A stretch of 21,969 nt of DNA from JBDTVS01 sp040007095 (GCA_040007095.1 JBDTVS010000065.1:1-21969), one strand, 5' to 3'. Positions 1 to 7,338 are shown, numbered from the stretch's first letter. The notes: a model not told the origin generated them from the letters alone. Numbers and translations are program-made.

Positions 1-511
1 AGGGGACATCGTAGCTCGGCCGCTCCGCTGCGCGGGCGTCGTCCACGTTCATCGAACCCGGTGGCGATGGTGGGCGAGCCGCTGTGTCGCCCGGCCGAAC
101 CCATCGTGCAGCCGCTGCGGCCGGCGACGCCCTGGTCCTCATGACAATTACTATGACCACAAACTATCAGGCGTGATACGCTCTGCCGGATTGTTGCCCT
201 CGGACGATTCACGAACTCGACGGCGGCGGGCTGCTTCCAGGCCCAGACCGGCTGTGCTCGATTCGTCCGCCGCGTGGTCTCGCACCGTAACGTCCACTGG
301 AGCTGACGTCCGAGGGCGACAACGGGCGGGTGACGAGCCGGAGGGACCCGCATCGGTGATCACCGCGAACCGCGTTGATGAAGCCGCAGTGTTGGAAGGG
401 AGTCGCCCTTCTGCCTTGGGTCGGGCGAAGAATGCTGGTCACGGAATCGGCGCGATCACTTTCTGGTCACCGAGAAGTGACAGGACCTTGGCGAAAGTTC
501 CATCCCAGGGA

Positions 512-547
512 CGGCCATCAGCCCGCCCGTCCCCGTGCTGATGGCCG
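512..547. repeat. Perfect 11-bp inverted repeat (stem-loop)
   Basis: The arm CGGCCATCAGC at 512-522 is the exact reverse complement of GCTGATGGCCG at 537-547, with a 14-base C-rich loop between them. It directly abuts, and by two bases overlaps, the stronger hairpin at 546-590. No T-tract follows, so a classical intrinsic terminator is not indicated. Confidence 0.8.
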
Positions 548-590
548 CAGGGGCGTCGGTCCGAGTTGTCGGCCGGACCGACGCCCTGCG
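546..590. repeat. Strong hairpin, 13-bp perfect arms extended to 17 bp
   Basis: The arm GGGCGTCGGTCCG at 551-563 pairs exactly with CGGACCGACGCCC at 574-586, leaving a 10-base loop. If G550 is bulged, four more pairs form (CGCA at 546-549 with TGCG at 587-590). A stem this long and GC-rich is very stable in RNA and cannot easily be chance. There is no T-run on either side and no gene close by, so its role (processed RNA, REP-like element, decayed mobile-element end) is not determined. Confidence 0.85.
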
Positions 591-801
591 TCCTGCCATC
601 ATGCAATTCATACCCAGACGACCTCACGCGGCTGCGGGAAGCCGCCCTCGGACAGGTGATTGTTCGGTCGTGCGACGACGTCTATCGGGTTCGGACGCTT
701 TCGGCAGGAGTCCGACCTGCCACACCTGCCGCAAACACAGGGCGCGCCAGTCGGGTACACCATCACGGCGGCCGGATGCGATTCATAGGGAACCGTTTTC
801 C

Positions 802-999
802 ATGGCCACCGCTGTTTACACGTTGTGTGCGCTGGCCAGCGGCATCTGCGCCATCGTCCTGATTCGCGAGTTCACTCGCCATCGAACCCGCTTGCTGCTG
901 TGGAGCAGCCGCGATGGCCACCAAGTGGCAGGTGGACCCGACACGCTGGCGCCGGTGATCGTTGGACTGAATTCACATCACTGCTTTGACTACCAATGA
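802..999 (+). pseudogene. Truncated DUF5985-like small membrane protein
   Basis: From the ATG at 802 the frame opens with a hydrophobic segment containing VYTLCALASGICAIVLI, followed by a basic stretch and the sequence RTRLLLWSS. This is the characteristic N-terminal half of the DUF5985 family, small two- or three-helix membrane proteins of roughly 85-95 residues. The family normally continues with a second hydrophobic block after LLLWS, but here the reading turns polar from about residue 38 and stops after 65 residues. Neither other frame restores the missing half. I read it as a gene remnant broken by deletion or substitution near position 912. An AGGGAA sequence at about 787-792 could be the old ribosome-binding site. 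Its function is unknown even in intact relatives. Confidence 0.5.
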
Positions 1000-1050
1000 C
1001 GCCGTGTGCGCGCTGGGGCGGACACCACCTGGTTGGACTATCATCGGCCG

Positions 1051-1527
1051 ATGGCAAAGCGCGTCAATGCAGTACCGGTCAACGACGAATTCCCCCTCGA
1101 CGCCTCGCTCGACTTCATGCGTCTCCTGTGGAGCGTCGAACATGGCCTCCAGAGCGTCTCCAAGCGGATGGAAAACGAGATCGGGATCACCGGGCCTCAG
1201 CGGCTCGTCTTGAGAATCGTCGGCCAGTTTCCCGATCTGTCGCCCAAGGAACTGGCCCGGATCGTTCATCTCCATCCAAGTACCATCACCGGCGTCCTGC
1301 AACGACTCGTCGACAAAGGCCTGTTGGATCGCAATAACGACCCGAGCGACGGTCGCCGCGTCCGCTTACGCGTTCGACGGGAAGGGAAGCGGTTCACTTC
1401 TAAGGCGACAGGCACCGTCGAGGCGGCAGTTGAGGACGCACTCTCCCGGCTGCCTCGCGATCACGTCCGGCGTGCGCGAGAAGTACTCTGGGCGATCGCC
1501 GAGGCGCTCGACGGAACGAAATCATGA
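1051..1527 (+). CDS. MarR family transcriptional regulator
   Basis: A 158-residue protein with the MarR winged-helix layout. An N-terminal dimerisation helix (FMRLLWSVEHGLQ) is followed by the helix-turn-helix (SPKELARIVHLHPSTITGVLQRLVDKGLL), the wing with the typical DPSDGRRVRLRVRREGK signature, and a C-terminal dimerisation helix. Such proteins are dimeric cytoplasmic repressors, often released from DNA by phenolic or oxidising ligands. I chose ATG 1051 because the extra 15 residues of the upstream GTG at 1006 do not belong to the fold, but no clear Shine-Dalgarno precedes either. It is monocistronic and convergent with the next gene, 38 bp away. The target is unknown; control of the efflux operon 5 kb downstream is possible but nothing in the sequence shows it. 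Confidence 0.85.
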   Translation: MAKRVNAVPVNDEFPLDASLDFMRLLWSVEHGLQSVSKRMENEIGITGPQRLVLRIVGQFPDLSPKELARIVHLHPSTITGVLQRLVDKGLLDRNNDPSDGRRVRLRVRREGKRFTSKATGTVEAAVEDALSRLPRDHVRRAREVLWAIAEALDGTKS

Positions 1528-1565
1528 AGGGCCCAAGCCCTCGAGGAGCCCGTCGGCAATGACGA

Positions 1566-2429
1566 TCACGACGGACACGAGCTTCTGCTGCGTTGAGCGG
1601 CGCCTGCGACGTCCAGGATCACCTCCGCCCAGGCGTCTACCGAATCGGCCACGGTGAGACGGGCCGCCGGTACCGCCGCCAGTAGATGCGTGGTCTCTTC
1701 CGCGGTGCGAGATTGCACGACCAGCGGGATGTCAGCGTGCCGCAGGAGCGGCGCGGCGCCCCGGTGGTCCCCGAAGGCCACGGTCACGACCTCGCCAAAC
1801 GCTCGCCGATACAGGCGGCGAAGCCACTGAATGCCGAGGTCGCGATGCACAGCCCCGACGTGGTGATAGGCGCCCCGGCTGGTGCAGTCGAGCCCTGCCG
1901 CGCGCAGCGCCTTGAACAGCCTGGGGAGGGCACCGGGCTTCGCGTCGACGACACGGAAGAGTTCGTTGTACTCGCGCAGCTTGGCGAGTCGCGCCTGCAG
2001 CAGGGACACATCGCACTCGATCGCGACATCCTCCACCGACATGTCGCTGAACCCGATGACCTCGATGTCCAGCCGGCCGGCGGCGCGATGTAGCGAGGCG
2101 ACGACCTCTGTGTGCGGCTTGCCGAATTCGACCACCTCGTAGCCCGCGATGTCGATGACGTCCGCCGCACCAAAGCCAAAGTAGCCACGGGGAATAAAGA
2201 CCGCCGCTCCGTTCTCGGAGATGAACGGTTGGTTGATGCCGAGTTCCTGTTGGATGAGCTCGAGCTCCGCGCGGGTCTTGCTCGAACAGAAGACGAGCGG
2301 GAGGCGCTCCCGCTCGATGCGGTCAAACGCCGTCGTGCCGTTGAGACGAAAGGTGCGCGGATCGAACACCGTATCGTCCAGGTCGCAGAGGACCAGAATC
2401 GAAGGAATTGGCTGCATGTGGAACCCCAT
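1566..2429 (-). CDS. HAD-IIB phosphatase-like, mannosyl-3-phosphoglycerate phosphatase family
   Basis: A 287-residue cytoplasmic protein of HAD subfamily IIB. Motif I is intact (DLDDTVFD, nucleophile D16 and acid/base D18), motif II is the FCSSKTRAE segment (residues 47-54), and ENGAAVFIPRGYF (72-84) is the usual cap entry of mannosyl-3-phosphoglycerate phosphatase, which makes the compatible solute mannosylglycerate. The later motifs are unusual. The segment where the motif III lysine is expected reads VHRDLGIQW, and motif IV, normally GDxxND, reads GDHRGA (220-225), so the second metal-binding Asp is missing. It may be inactive, repurposed, or have altered substrate choice. No mannosyl-phosphoglycerate synthase gene is in the window. 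ATG 2429 has an AGGA upstream; ATG 2417 is an alternative start. Trehalose-phosphate phosphatases belong to the same HAD branch, so sugar-phosphate specificity is uncertain. Confidence 0.75.
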   Translation of the reverse strand: MGFHMQPIPSILVLCDLDDTVFDPRTFRLNGTTAFDRIERERLPLVFCSSKTRAELELIQQELGINQPFISENGAAVFIPRGYFGFGAADVIDIAGYEVVEFGKPHTEVVASLHRAAGRLDIEVIGFSDMSVEDVAIECDVSLLQARLAKLREYNELFRVVDAKPGALPRLFKALRAAGLDCTSRGAYHHVGAVHRDLGIQWLRRLYRRAFGEVVTVAFGDHRGAAPLLRHADIPLVVQSRTAEETTHLLAAVPAARLTVADSVDAWAEVILDVAGAAQRSRSSCPS

Positions 2430-2444
2430 GCCATCCTATCGAGC

Positions 2445-2510
2445 GTACTCGCGACCAATGCCATGCCGTATCCGGTCCAGCCGGTATTCTCGACACCGAA
2501 ATCGTGGAGG
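2445..2510 (+). repeat. Dispersed intergenic repeat, copy A
   Basis: This stretch lies between the divergent phosphatase-like and kinase genes. Its last 43 bases (2468-2510) match the reverse complement of 6388-6430 at 35 of 43 positions without gaps. They share GTATCCGGTC, then CGGTATT, then CCGAAA and CGTGGAGG. The match extends more weakly to 2445 (49 of 66 in total). The copy ends about 40 bp before the kinase start, so it overlaps the likely promoter zone of both flanking genes. Confidence 0.65.
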
Positions 2511-2550
2511 ATCGCCCTGCGCCCCGGGTGCGCGATAAGATGCAGCTGTG

Positions 2551-3993
2551 ATGGAGCGTGAGCGGCTCGGGCGGCCGATCCGAGCCGCGCTGTTTCTCGG
2601 GTTCGGGCTGGTCGTCGGAATCTGGCTGTTTGCCGGGTATTACTTCACGCGGCGAATCGCCGACGTCGAACGGCAGGGGGTGGCGATCAACGCGCGGTAC
2701 GTGCACGCGCAGGAGCTGCTGTCGACCGTTCGTACACAGGTCCTGCTGGGATCCGTGTATGTGCGCGACGCCCTTCTGGATCCGGATCCCACGACGGCCG
2801 GGAACTACCGCCGCCGACTGGAGGACTCGTACACGGTCGTCGACGACGCGTTGCGGCAATACGTCCCGGTTCTCGATTCCATCGCCGAGCGCGATCAGGT
2901 CGCGCGTCTGCGCGGCGAAATCGCCGACTTTCGAACGACGATGTTGGACGTTCTCTCGACCGACGCCCGCCGGTGGCCGACGGAGGCGCGTACCCTGCTG
3001 CGCGCTCGCGTGATGCCCAAACGCGAGATGGTGATCGGTCTGTCCGAGCAGACCCAATCCCTGAACCGCGGCGCCTTTGTGCAACAGCGGTCCGCGATGA
3101 CCGAGGTCTACAGCGTCACGCAGCGGAGGATTTGGCAGAGCCTCGGCGTGGCTCTGGCGGCCAGCCTTGGCATCGCCGTGTTGGCCACCCTCTATGCCGG
3201 CCGTCTTGAAGACCGGCTTCGGCGGCAGCGCGCGAAGGACGTGCAGAACACCCGCGATCTTCAGCATCTCTCGACGAAGTTGCTGAACGCGCAGGAAGAA
3301 GAGCGACGGTCCATCGCTCGCGAGCTGCACGACGAAGTGGGGCAAGCCCTGACGGCGATGAAAGTCGAGCTGGCCTTGGCTCAACGGGCCATCGGCGTCG
3401 CCGGCGGGGCGGCAGAGGCTCTCGACGATGCACGTGCCATCGCCGACGGCGTGCTGCACACCGTCCGCGACTTGTCCCACTTGCTGCATCCTTCACTGCT
3501 GGACGATTTAGGACTCCCGGACGCCACGGAGTGGTATCTGAAGGGTTTCAGTAGGCGCCACGGCCTTCGGACCGAGCTGCTGCACGATCGCATGGACCAA
3601 CGGCTCTCGTCCGAGACCGAAGCGGCGGTCTATCGGATCATCCAGGAGGCCTTGACCAATGTGGCCAAGCACGCGAACGCCACGAGCTGCCGAGTGTATC
3701 TCCAGCGTCTGACGGCCACGCTCCTCGTCACGATCGAGGATGACGGTGTGGGATTTGACTTGGCCAACACGCGTGGGGCGAATGGCGCCCACGGTCTCGG
3801 CCTCGTCGGCATCCGTGAGCGTGTGGCACAACTGCGCGGAACGGTTCGCCTGGAGAGCGGCGCGGGAAAAGGCACGCGGCTCACCGCGGAAGTGCCGGCA
3901 GAAGCTCGAATGAGTGAGGGAGACATTCCGATCGTGGGCCACTCGCGCCACGAGACGAATCCGGCGACACCGCTCGGGGGCCTGGGTGGGTAA
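2551..3993 (+). CDS. Sensor histidine kinase, NarX/UhpB (HisKA_3) type
   Basis: A 480-residue membrane sensor kinase. A first transmembrane helix (about residues 10-30) and a second (about 192-214) enclose a roughly 160-residue extracytoplasmic helical sensor region of four-helix-bundle appearance. A short linker then leads to the dimerisation/phosphoacceptor domain with RSIARELHDEVGQAL (H260) and a HATPase_c domain with the N box EALTNVAKHA (N370), the G1 box EDDGVGF (D398) and the G2 box GLGLVGIRERV. This is the HPK7 architecture that pairs with NarL-type regulators. The adjacent GTG-ATG codons leave the start ambiguous by one residue; no strong Shine-Dalgarno is visible. Its stop overlaps the start of the response regulator by 8 bp. 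After the ATPase domain comes a non-conserved tail of about 30 residues that exists only because of this overlap. The signal sensed is unknown. Confidence 0.93.
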   Translation: MERERLGRPIRAALFLGFGLVVGIWLFAGYYFTRRIADVERQGVAINARYVHAQELLSTVRTQVLLGSVYVRDALLDPDPTTAGNYRRRLEDSYTVVDDALRQYVPVLDSIAERDQVARLRGEIADFRTTMLDVLSTDARRWPTEARTLLRARVMPKREMVIGLSEQTQSLNRGAFVQQRSAMTEVYSVTQRRIWQSLGVALAASLGIAVLATLYAGRLEDRLRRQRAKDVQNTRDLQHLSTKLLNAQEEERRSIARELHDEVGQALTAMKVELALAQRAIGVAGGAAEALDDARAIADGVLHTVRDLSHLLHPSLLDDLGLPDATEWYLKGFSRRHGLRTELLHDRMDQRLSSETEAAVYRIIQEALTNVAKHANATSCRVYLQRLTATLLVTIEDDGVGFDLANTRGANGAHGLGLVGIRERVAQLRGTVRLESGAGKGTRLTAEVPAEARMSEGDIPIVGHSRHETNPATPLGGLGG

Positions 3994-4636
3994 GCTGCGC
4001 ATTCTACTGGGCGACGATCACACACTGGTGCGTCACGGGTTTCGAAAGATCCTCGAGGAACGGCCGGACTGGCAAGTCGTTGCCGAAGCGAGCGACGGTC
4101 GCGATGCCGTGCGCCAGGCGTTATCAACGCAGCCCGACATCGCGATTCTCGATATCGGCATGCCATTGCTGAATGGCATTGAAGCGACACGCCAGATCGT
4201 GCGCCGAATGCCGACCATCCGGGTGCTCATCCTGAGCATGCACGCGGCCGAGGCCTACATCATCCAGGGCCTGAAAGCCGGCGCGCGGGGCTACATGCTC
4301 AAAGATTCCGCGGATGTCGACTTGATTCGCGGCGTCGCCGCCGTCGCGGCCGGCAAGTCGTTCTTCAGTCCTGCCGTGTCGAAGGTGATGCTCGACGACT
4401 ACGTCCGGCATTTGACCGAGAAGGGCCTCGCCGACCGTTTCGACTCATTGTCCGAACGTGAACGAGAGATCTTCCAGTTGATCGCGGAGGGCCACAGCAA
4501 CAAGGCCATCGCCGATCTGCTGTTCGTGAGTCCCGCCACGGTTGAAACCCACCGCGCGCACATTCTACAAAAGCTCGATGTGCATAATGCGGCGGAGTTA
4601 GTGCTGTACGCTGTGCGGCGCGGTGTGATCTCCTAG
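3986..4636 (+). CDS. NarL/FixJ family response regulator
   Basis: A 216-residue protein with an N-terminal receiver domain and a C-terminal LuxR-type DNA-binding domain. The receiver has the acidic pocket D10-D11, phosphoacceptor D56 (AILDIGMP), switch residue S84 and K106 (YMLKD). The HTH (about 147-205) shows LSEREREIFQLIAEGHSNKAIADLL followed by VSPATVETHRAHILQKL, a complete NarL/FixJ signature. I place the start at GTG 3986, because the fold begins with KLRILLGDDH and a GGGGG run 5-10 bases upstream can bind the ribosome; earlier in-frame starts would add 24 unrelated residues. It overlaps the kinase gene by 8 bp in another frame, implying translational coupling and a cognate pair. Target genes cannot be told from the sequence; the CLC gene and efflux operon downstream are candidates by position only. 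Confidence 0.93.
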   Translation: MGKLRILLGDDHTLVRHGFRKILEERPDWQVVAEASDGRDAVRQALSTQPDIAILDIGMPLLNGIEATRQIVRRMPTIRVLILSMHAAEAYIIQGLKAGARGYMLKDSADVDLIRGVAAVAAGKSFFSPAVSKVMLDDYVRHLTEKGLADRFDSLSEREREIFQLIAEGHSNKAIADLLFVSPATVETHRAHILQKLDVHNAAELVLYAVRRGVIS

Positions 4637-4670
4637 CGGGCCGAGGCCCCAGAGGGGGCTGGAGGCCCGC
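4636..4670 (+). terminator. Two-tier GC hairpin after the response regulator
   Basis: GCGGGCC at 4636-4642 pairs with GGCCCGC at 4664-4670. Inside, GCCCC (4646-4650) pairs with GGGGC (4655-4659) around an AGAG loop. The first stem base is the last base of the regulator's stop codon. There is no following T-run, so it is at best a non-canonical terminator or mRNA 3'-end protector. Confidence 0.5.
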
Positions 4671-4702
4671 TGGAACTGGAGCCCTTCACGAATCTGGCTG
4701 GG

Positions 4703-4879
4703 ACCGCCGCCCGGTGGACTCTGCCGCCGGATTCAAGGCTGTCCCAGGAAATCACCTGGCGGTTCAGCCCCTGGGTGTGCGGGCGTGCAGATGATGCCGA
4801 GGACGCGACGCAAGAGGCACTGATCGAGACGTGTTGGAGACCGCCTTTCATTTCTGCGACAGCACCGCGGCGACCATGA
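4703..4879 (+). pseudogene. Possible ECF sigma-factor fragment
   Basis: In the frame ending at the TGA 4877-4879, the translation around 4784-4840 reads RADDAEDATQEALIETCWR. This closely resembles the core-binding region 2 of ECF sigma-70 factors (the usual form is like DAEDxxQEaflraWR). The preceding residues (RFSPWVCG) are less clear, and no start codon, N-terminal half, region 3 or region 4 helix-turn-helix is present, since the frame ends about 13 residues later. It appears to be a leftover of a sigma-factor gene between the two-component operon and the CLC gene. A chance match over 18 residues cannot be excluded. Confidence 0.35.
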
Positions 4880-4883
4880 CTCG

Positions 4884-6212
4884 ATGACCGATCGCCTTCG
4901 CTTCCTCATCGCACTGTGCCTGGTCGCGCTCGGCGCCGCAGCGTTTGCCATCGCCTTCCGGAGCTCACTGACCCTGTGGTATCGGATGGCCCTTGGCGCC
5001 GGCAATGTCGTGGAGGCTATCGCCAGGCTTCCCTGGTGGATGCGTCTGTGTCTGCCGGCTGTTGGCGGCGCAGGGGCCGGTCTGATCGCCAGGTTGCGCG
5101 CCACACCCGTTCAGGGCGTCAGCGATGTCATGGAGGCCGTCGCTCTCGGAAACGTCCAACTCTCACTCCGAACGACCATCTCCCGTGTTCTCTCGTCCTG
5201 GTCGGCCATCGCCACCGGGATGTCGATCGGACGCGAGGGCCCGTTGATCGAGTTCGGGGGTTCGCTGGGCGCCACGCTCGGGCGGGCCATGGCGATGTCG
5301 CTCGATCGCACGCGAGTGCTGGTGGCCGCAGGCACGGCCGCCGGATTCGCCGCGGCCTACAACACACCGTTCGCCGCGGTCTTGTTCGTGTTCGAAACGA
5401 TCGTTGGCATCGCTGCACCGCAAGCGTTGCTGCCGACCATGGCGGCCACGATCATCGCCACGACGCTGACGAGGGCCATCGTTGGTGCTGGCCCCATCTA
5501 CGGCCAGCGATCGTTCGGACCCGAATCGACGGCGGCGATGCTTTCGTTCGGCGCACTCGGCGTGCTGGCCGCACTCGCGGCCTTCGGATTCAAACGAGTG
5601 TTGGCGTTCCTCGAGCAGTGGTTCGAGCACCATCCGATGCAGCAGCCGCTTCGAGCCACAATGGGAGGCCTGCTGGTAGGGATGATTGCCGTCTTGCTCC
5701 CAGAGGTCGCCGGAAACGGATTCGAACCGCTGAATGCGATCCTCGATCAGCGGATGCTGCTGAGCGCCGTCGCGTGGCTACTGGTGGCCAAGGTGGTCGC
5801 GACCGGTGCCTCGGTCGCATCTGGTGTGCCCGGCGGCATCTTCACACCAATGCTGCTGATTGGCGCAGCGCTCGGCTCGTTGTGGGCACAACTGGTCGGC
5901 ATGCTGCCGGGTTCGATGTCGCCGAGCGCGGGCAGCTATGCGCTGGTCGGGATGGCGGCTACCACGGCGGCAAGCATTCACGCCCCACTCACGGCAGCGG
6001 TGCTCGTGTTCGAGTTGTCAGGCGACTACGGCATCGTCTTACCGCTGCTGCTGGCGACGGTCATCGCGACCACGGTTTCGAGAAGCCTTGGCAGCGAGTC
6101 GGTGTACGAGGCCGAGCTTCGACGAAAAGGGTTGGGGTGGGAGCTCACACTTGAGGGTCGCCGGATCACCAGCGAACAGCAAGTGAGTGAGGAAGAGCGC
6201 GCGACGAAGTAG
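4884..6212 (+). CDS. CLC family chloride channel/transporter, short form without CBS domains
   Basis: A 442-residue polytopic inner-membrane protein of the voltage-gated chloride channel family, with about ten or more hydrophobic helices in two inverted halves. The signature GREGP (residues 116-120) carries the external gating glutamate E118, and the second pore motif GVPGGIFTP spans 314-322. The first motif (GSGIP in ClC-ec1) reads VQGVSDV, so the anion-coordinating Ser and following Pro are not conserved. At the internal proton-glutamate site (E203 in ClC-ec1) the sequence FVFETIVG places Thr172 after E171. The C-terminal EAEL block is followed by only about 25 residues, so no cytoplasmic CBS pair exists. 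ATG 4884 is used although no good Shine-Dalgarno precedes it. It is probably monocistronic. Chloride/proton exchange versus channel activity cannot be decided from the sequence. Confidence 0.92.
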   Translation: MTDRLRFLIALCLVALGAAAFAIAFRSSLTLWYRMALGAGNVVEAIARLPWWMRLCLPAVGGAGAGLIARLRATPVQGVSDVMEAVALGNVQLSLRTTISRVLSSWSAIATGMSIGREGPLIEFGGSLGATLGRAMAMSLDRTRVLVAAGTAAGFAAAYNTPFAAVLFVFETIVGIAAPQALLPTMAATIIATTLTRAIVGAGPIYGQRSFGPESTAAMLSFGALGVLAALAAFGFKRVLAFLEQWFEHHPMQQPLRATMGGLLVGMIAVLLPEVAGNGFEPLNAILDQRMLLSAVAWLLVAKVVATGASVASGVPGGIFTPMLLIGAALGSLWAQLVGMLPGSMSPSAGSYALVGMAATTAASIHAPLTAAVLVFELSGDYGIVLPLLLATVIATTVSRSLGSESVYEAELRRKGLGWELTLEGRRITSEQQVSEEERATK

Positions 6213-6648
6213 CACCAGCGCATGCACGCCGCTCAATGTGACGGCTCACCCGCCGAGGTGCAGGCGGTGTCGGCGCTCGGTCGGGTAGCTCCCGATTCGG
6301 GACGGGTCGCTCAGCAGATCGACAATTCCCTGCGGTGACGCGATGCGGGGCGACCGCGCGTACTGGCGCGCGTTGATTCCTGTGCGGCCTCCACGGTTTC
6401 GGCGCCGAAAATACCGTTCCGACCGGATACGTCGAGGTATGGTGCGCACGTACTCTCGGTGCTGAGCCACGTGCAGCAACGCCACTCGACTCTGGCATTC
6501 CGGGACCTGAACGCGGCGACCGGTGCTCCCGATTTTGTCGAGCCAGAAATGGTGAGGGTTGACTCTCCAGTGTCTCGCTCGCTTCTCCTTCGCATATCTG
6601 TAGCCCTTTACTGTCCCGGTGCCTGGTCGCCCGGGGCGCGGAGTCTTC
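6213..6648. other. Intergenic region upstream of the efflux operon
   Basis: These 436 bp contain no supported gene. They hold copy B of the dispersed repeat (6388-6453), which includes the 14-bp perfect palindrome TTTCGGCGCCGAAA at 6397-6410. The promoter of the following operon should lie here. A TTGACT occurs at 6559-6564, but no -10 element stands at a suitable distance, so I do not mark a promoter. Confidence 0.6.
6388..6453 (-). repeat. Dispersed intergenic repeat, copy B
   Basis: Read on the minus strand, this matches 2445-2510: 35 of 43 bases over the core (6388-6430) and 49 of 66 over the whole length, without gaps. The core contains the palindrome TTTCGGCGCCGAAA, which is imperfect in copy A. 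Both copies lie between genes and neither keeps an open frame of any recognised protein. Confidence 0.65.
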
Positions 6649-7338
6649 ATGGCCCAGCTCACGCCGGAGTTGATCGATGTCTTTCGACGTCTCGACACCT
6701 GCACGGTGTCGAACGCCGTGGAGACATTCGACTGCCGATTGCGCAACGAAGGCTTTACCGATGCGAGTGTCCGGTGCCTGTACACGAGTCTCCCCCCCGT
6801 CATCGGTCATGCGGTCACCGCCCGTATTCACGGGTCGTCGCCGCCGGCGGTCGGGCACAGCTACTACGACCGCACGGATTGGTGGAGTTACCTCGTGACG
6901 GTGCCGCCTCCGCGGATTGTCGTGGTCGAGGACACCGACGAGCGCCCCGGAGTCGGCGCCTTCGTCGGCGAGGTCCACGCGAACATCCTGAAGGCACTCG
7001 GATGCGTGGCTTACGTGACCAATGGGTCAGTTCGGGACGTCCCACGCGTCGCCTTGACCGGGCTCCAATTCTTTGCCTCCCATCTCGCCGTCTCGCACGC
7101 CTACGTCCACATCGTCGAATTCGGGCACGCCGTGACGGTTGGCGGGCTCAACGTGAGTTCCGGGGACGTCCTGTTCGGCGACGCCCATGGTCTGCTGTCG
7201 ATTCCGGCGTCGATTGTCGCGGAGGTGCCCGCGGTCGCCGAGCGGATGTTCGCGGCCGAGCGCGAGGTGGTGAACCTCTGTCAATCTCCGACGTTTTCTC
7301 TCGAGCAACTTCGCGTGGCGGTGAGGCGCCTCTCATGA
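6649..7338 (+). CDS. RraA-fold protein (HMG aldolase / RraA family)
   Basis: A 229-residue cytoplasmic protein of the RraA / 4-hydroxy-4-methyl-2-oxoglutarate aldolase family. The aldolase-type active-site segment is present: GEVHANILKALGC is followed by VTNGSVRDVP with R129 and D130, the Arg-Asp pair that binds substrate and metal in class II pyruvate aldolases. The family tail SSGDVLFGDAHGLLSIP is also clear. In this fold, members are either metal-dependent aldolases/decarboxylases or the RNase E inhibitor RraA; the RD pair favours an enzyme. ATG 6649 is chosen over the in-frame GTG 6619 because GGAG stands 5 bases upstream. The stop codon overlaps the adaptor gene start (ATGA), so it is the first gene of the efflux operon, an unexpected partner. 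The substrate is unknown. Confidence 0.85.
   Translation: MAQLTPELIDVFRRLDTCTVSNAVETFDCRLRNEGFTDASVRCLYTSLPPVIGHAVTARIHGSSPPAVGHSYYDRTDWWSYLVTVPPPRIVVVEDTDERPGVGAFVGEVHANILKALGCVAYVTNGSVRDVPRVALTGLQFFASHLAVSHAYVHIVEFGHAVTVGGLNVSSGDVLFGDAHGLLSIPASIVAEVPAVAERMFAAEREVVNLCQSPTFSLEQLRVAVRRLS

Larger units (their letters stand above)
1..801. other. Gene-free left region with inverted repeats
   Basis: No convincing gene is seen here. Overlapping open frames exist on both strands, but their translations are Arg/Pro/Ser-rich, as expected for chance frames in GC-rich DNA. A frame reading in from the left edge on the plus strand (stop at 142-144) and one running off the edge on the minus strand (ATG at about 142) could each be the end of a neighbouring gene, but nothing identifies them. 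The notable content is a series of inverted repeats: 395-411 (6-bp arms), 456-480 (6-bp arms), 512-547 (11-bp arms), 546-590 (13-bp arms), 628-645 (6-bp arms) and 703-721 (6-bp arms). The 6-bp ones could be chance; the 11- and 13-bp ones are unlikely to be. Confidence 0.6.

Noticed and set aside
512..590. Integron attC site or CRISPR repeat
   Set aside because: There are inverted repeats but no attC core boxes in the right arrangement, no integrase, and no regularly spaced direct repeats.
2323..3489. Minus-strand open frame opposite the histidine kinase
   Set aside because: It overlaps the kinase's conserved domains and the divergent promoter region, and carries no motif.
6397..6410. Perfect palindrome TTTCGGCGCCGAAA as an operator for the efflux operon
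   Set aside because: It is part of the dispersed repeat, is imperfect in the other copy, and lies about 240 bp from the start codon, so a regulator site is not supported on its own.
6559..6564. TTGACT as a -35 box for the RraA/efflux operon
   Set aside because: No -10-like hexamer stands 16-18 bases downstream; the nearest candidate (TATCTG at 6595) is 30 bases away.
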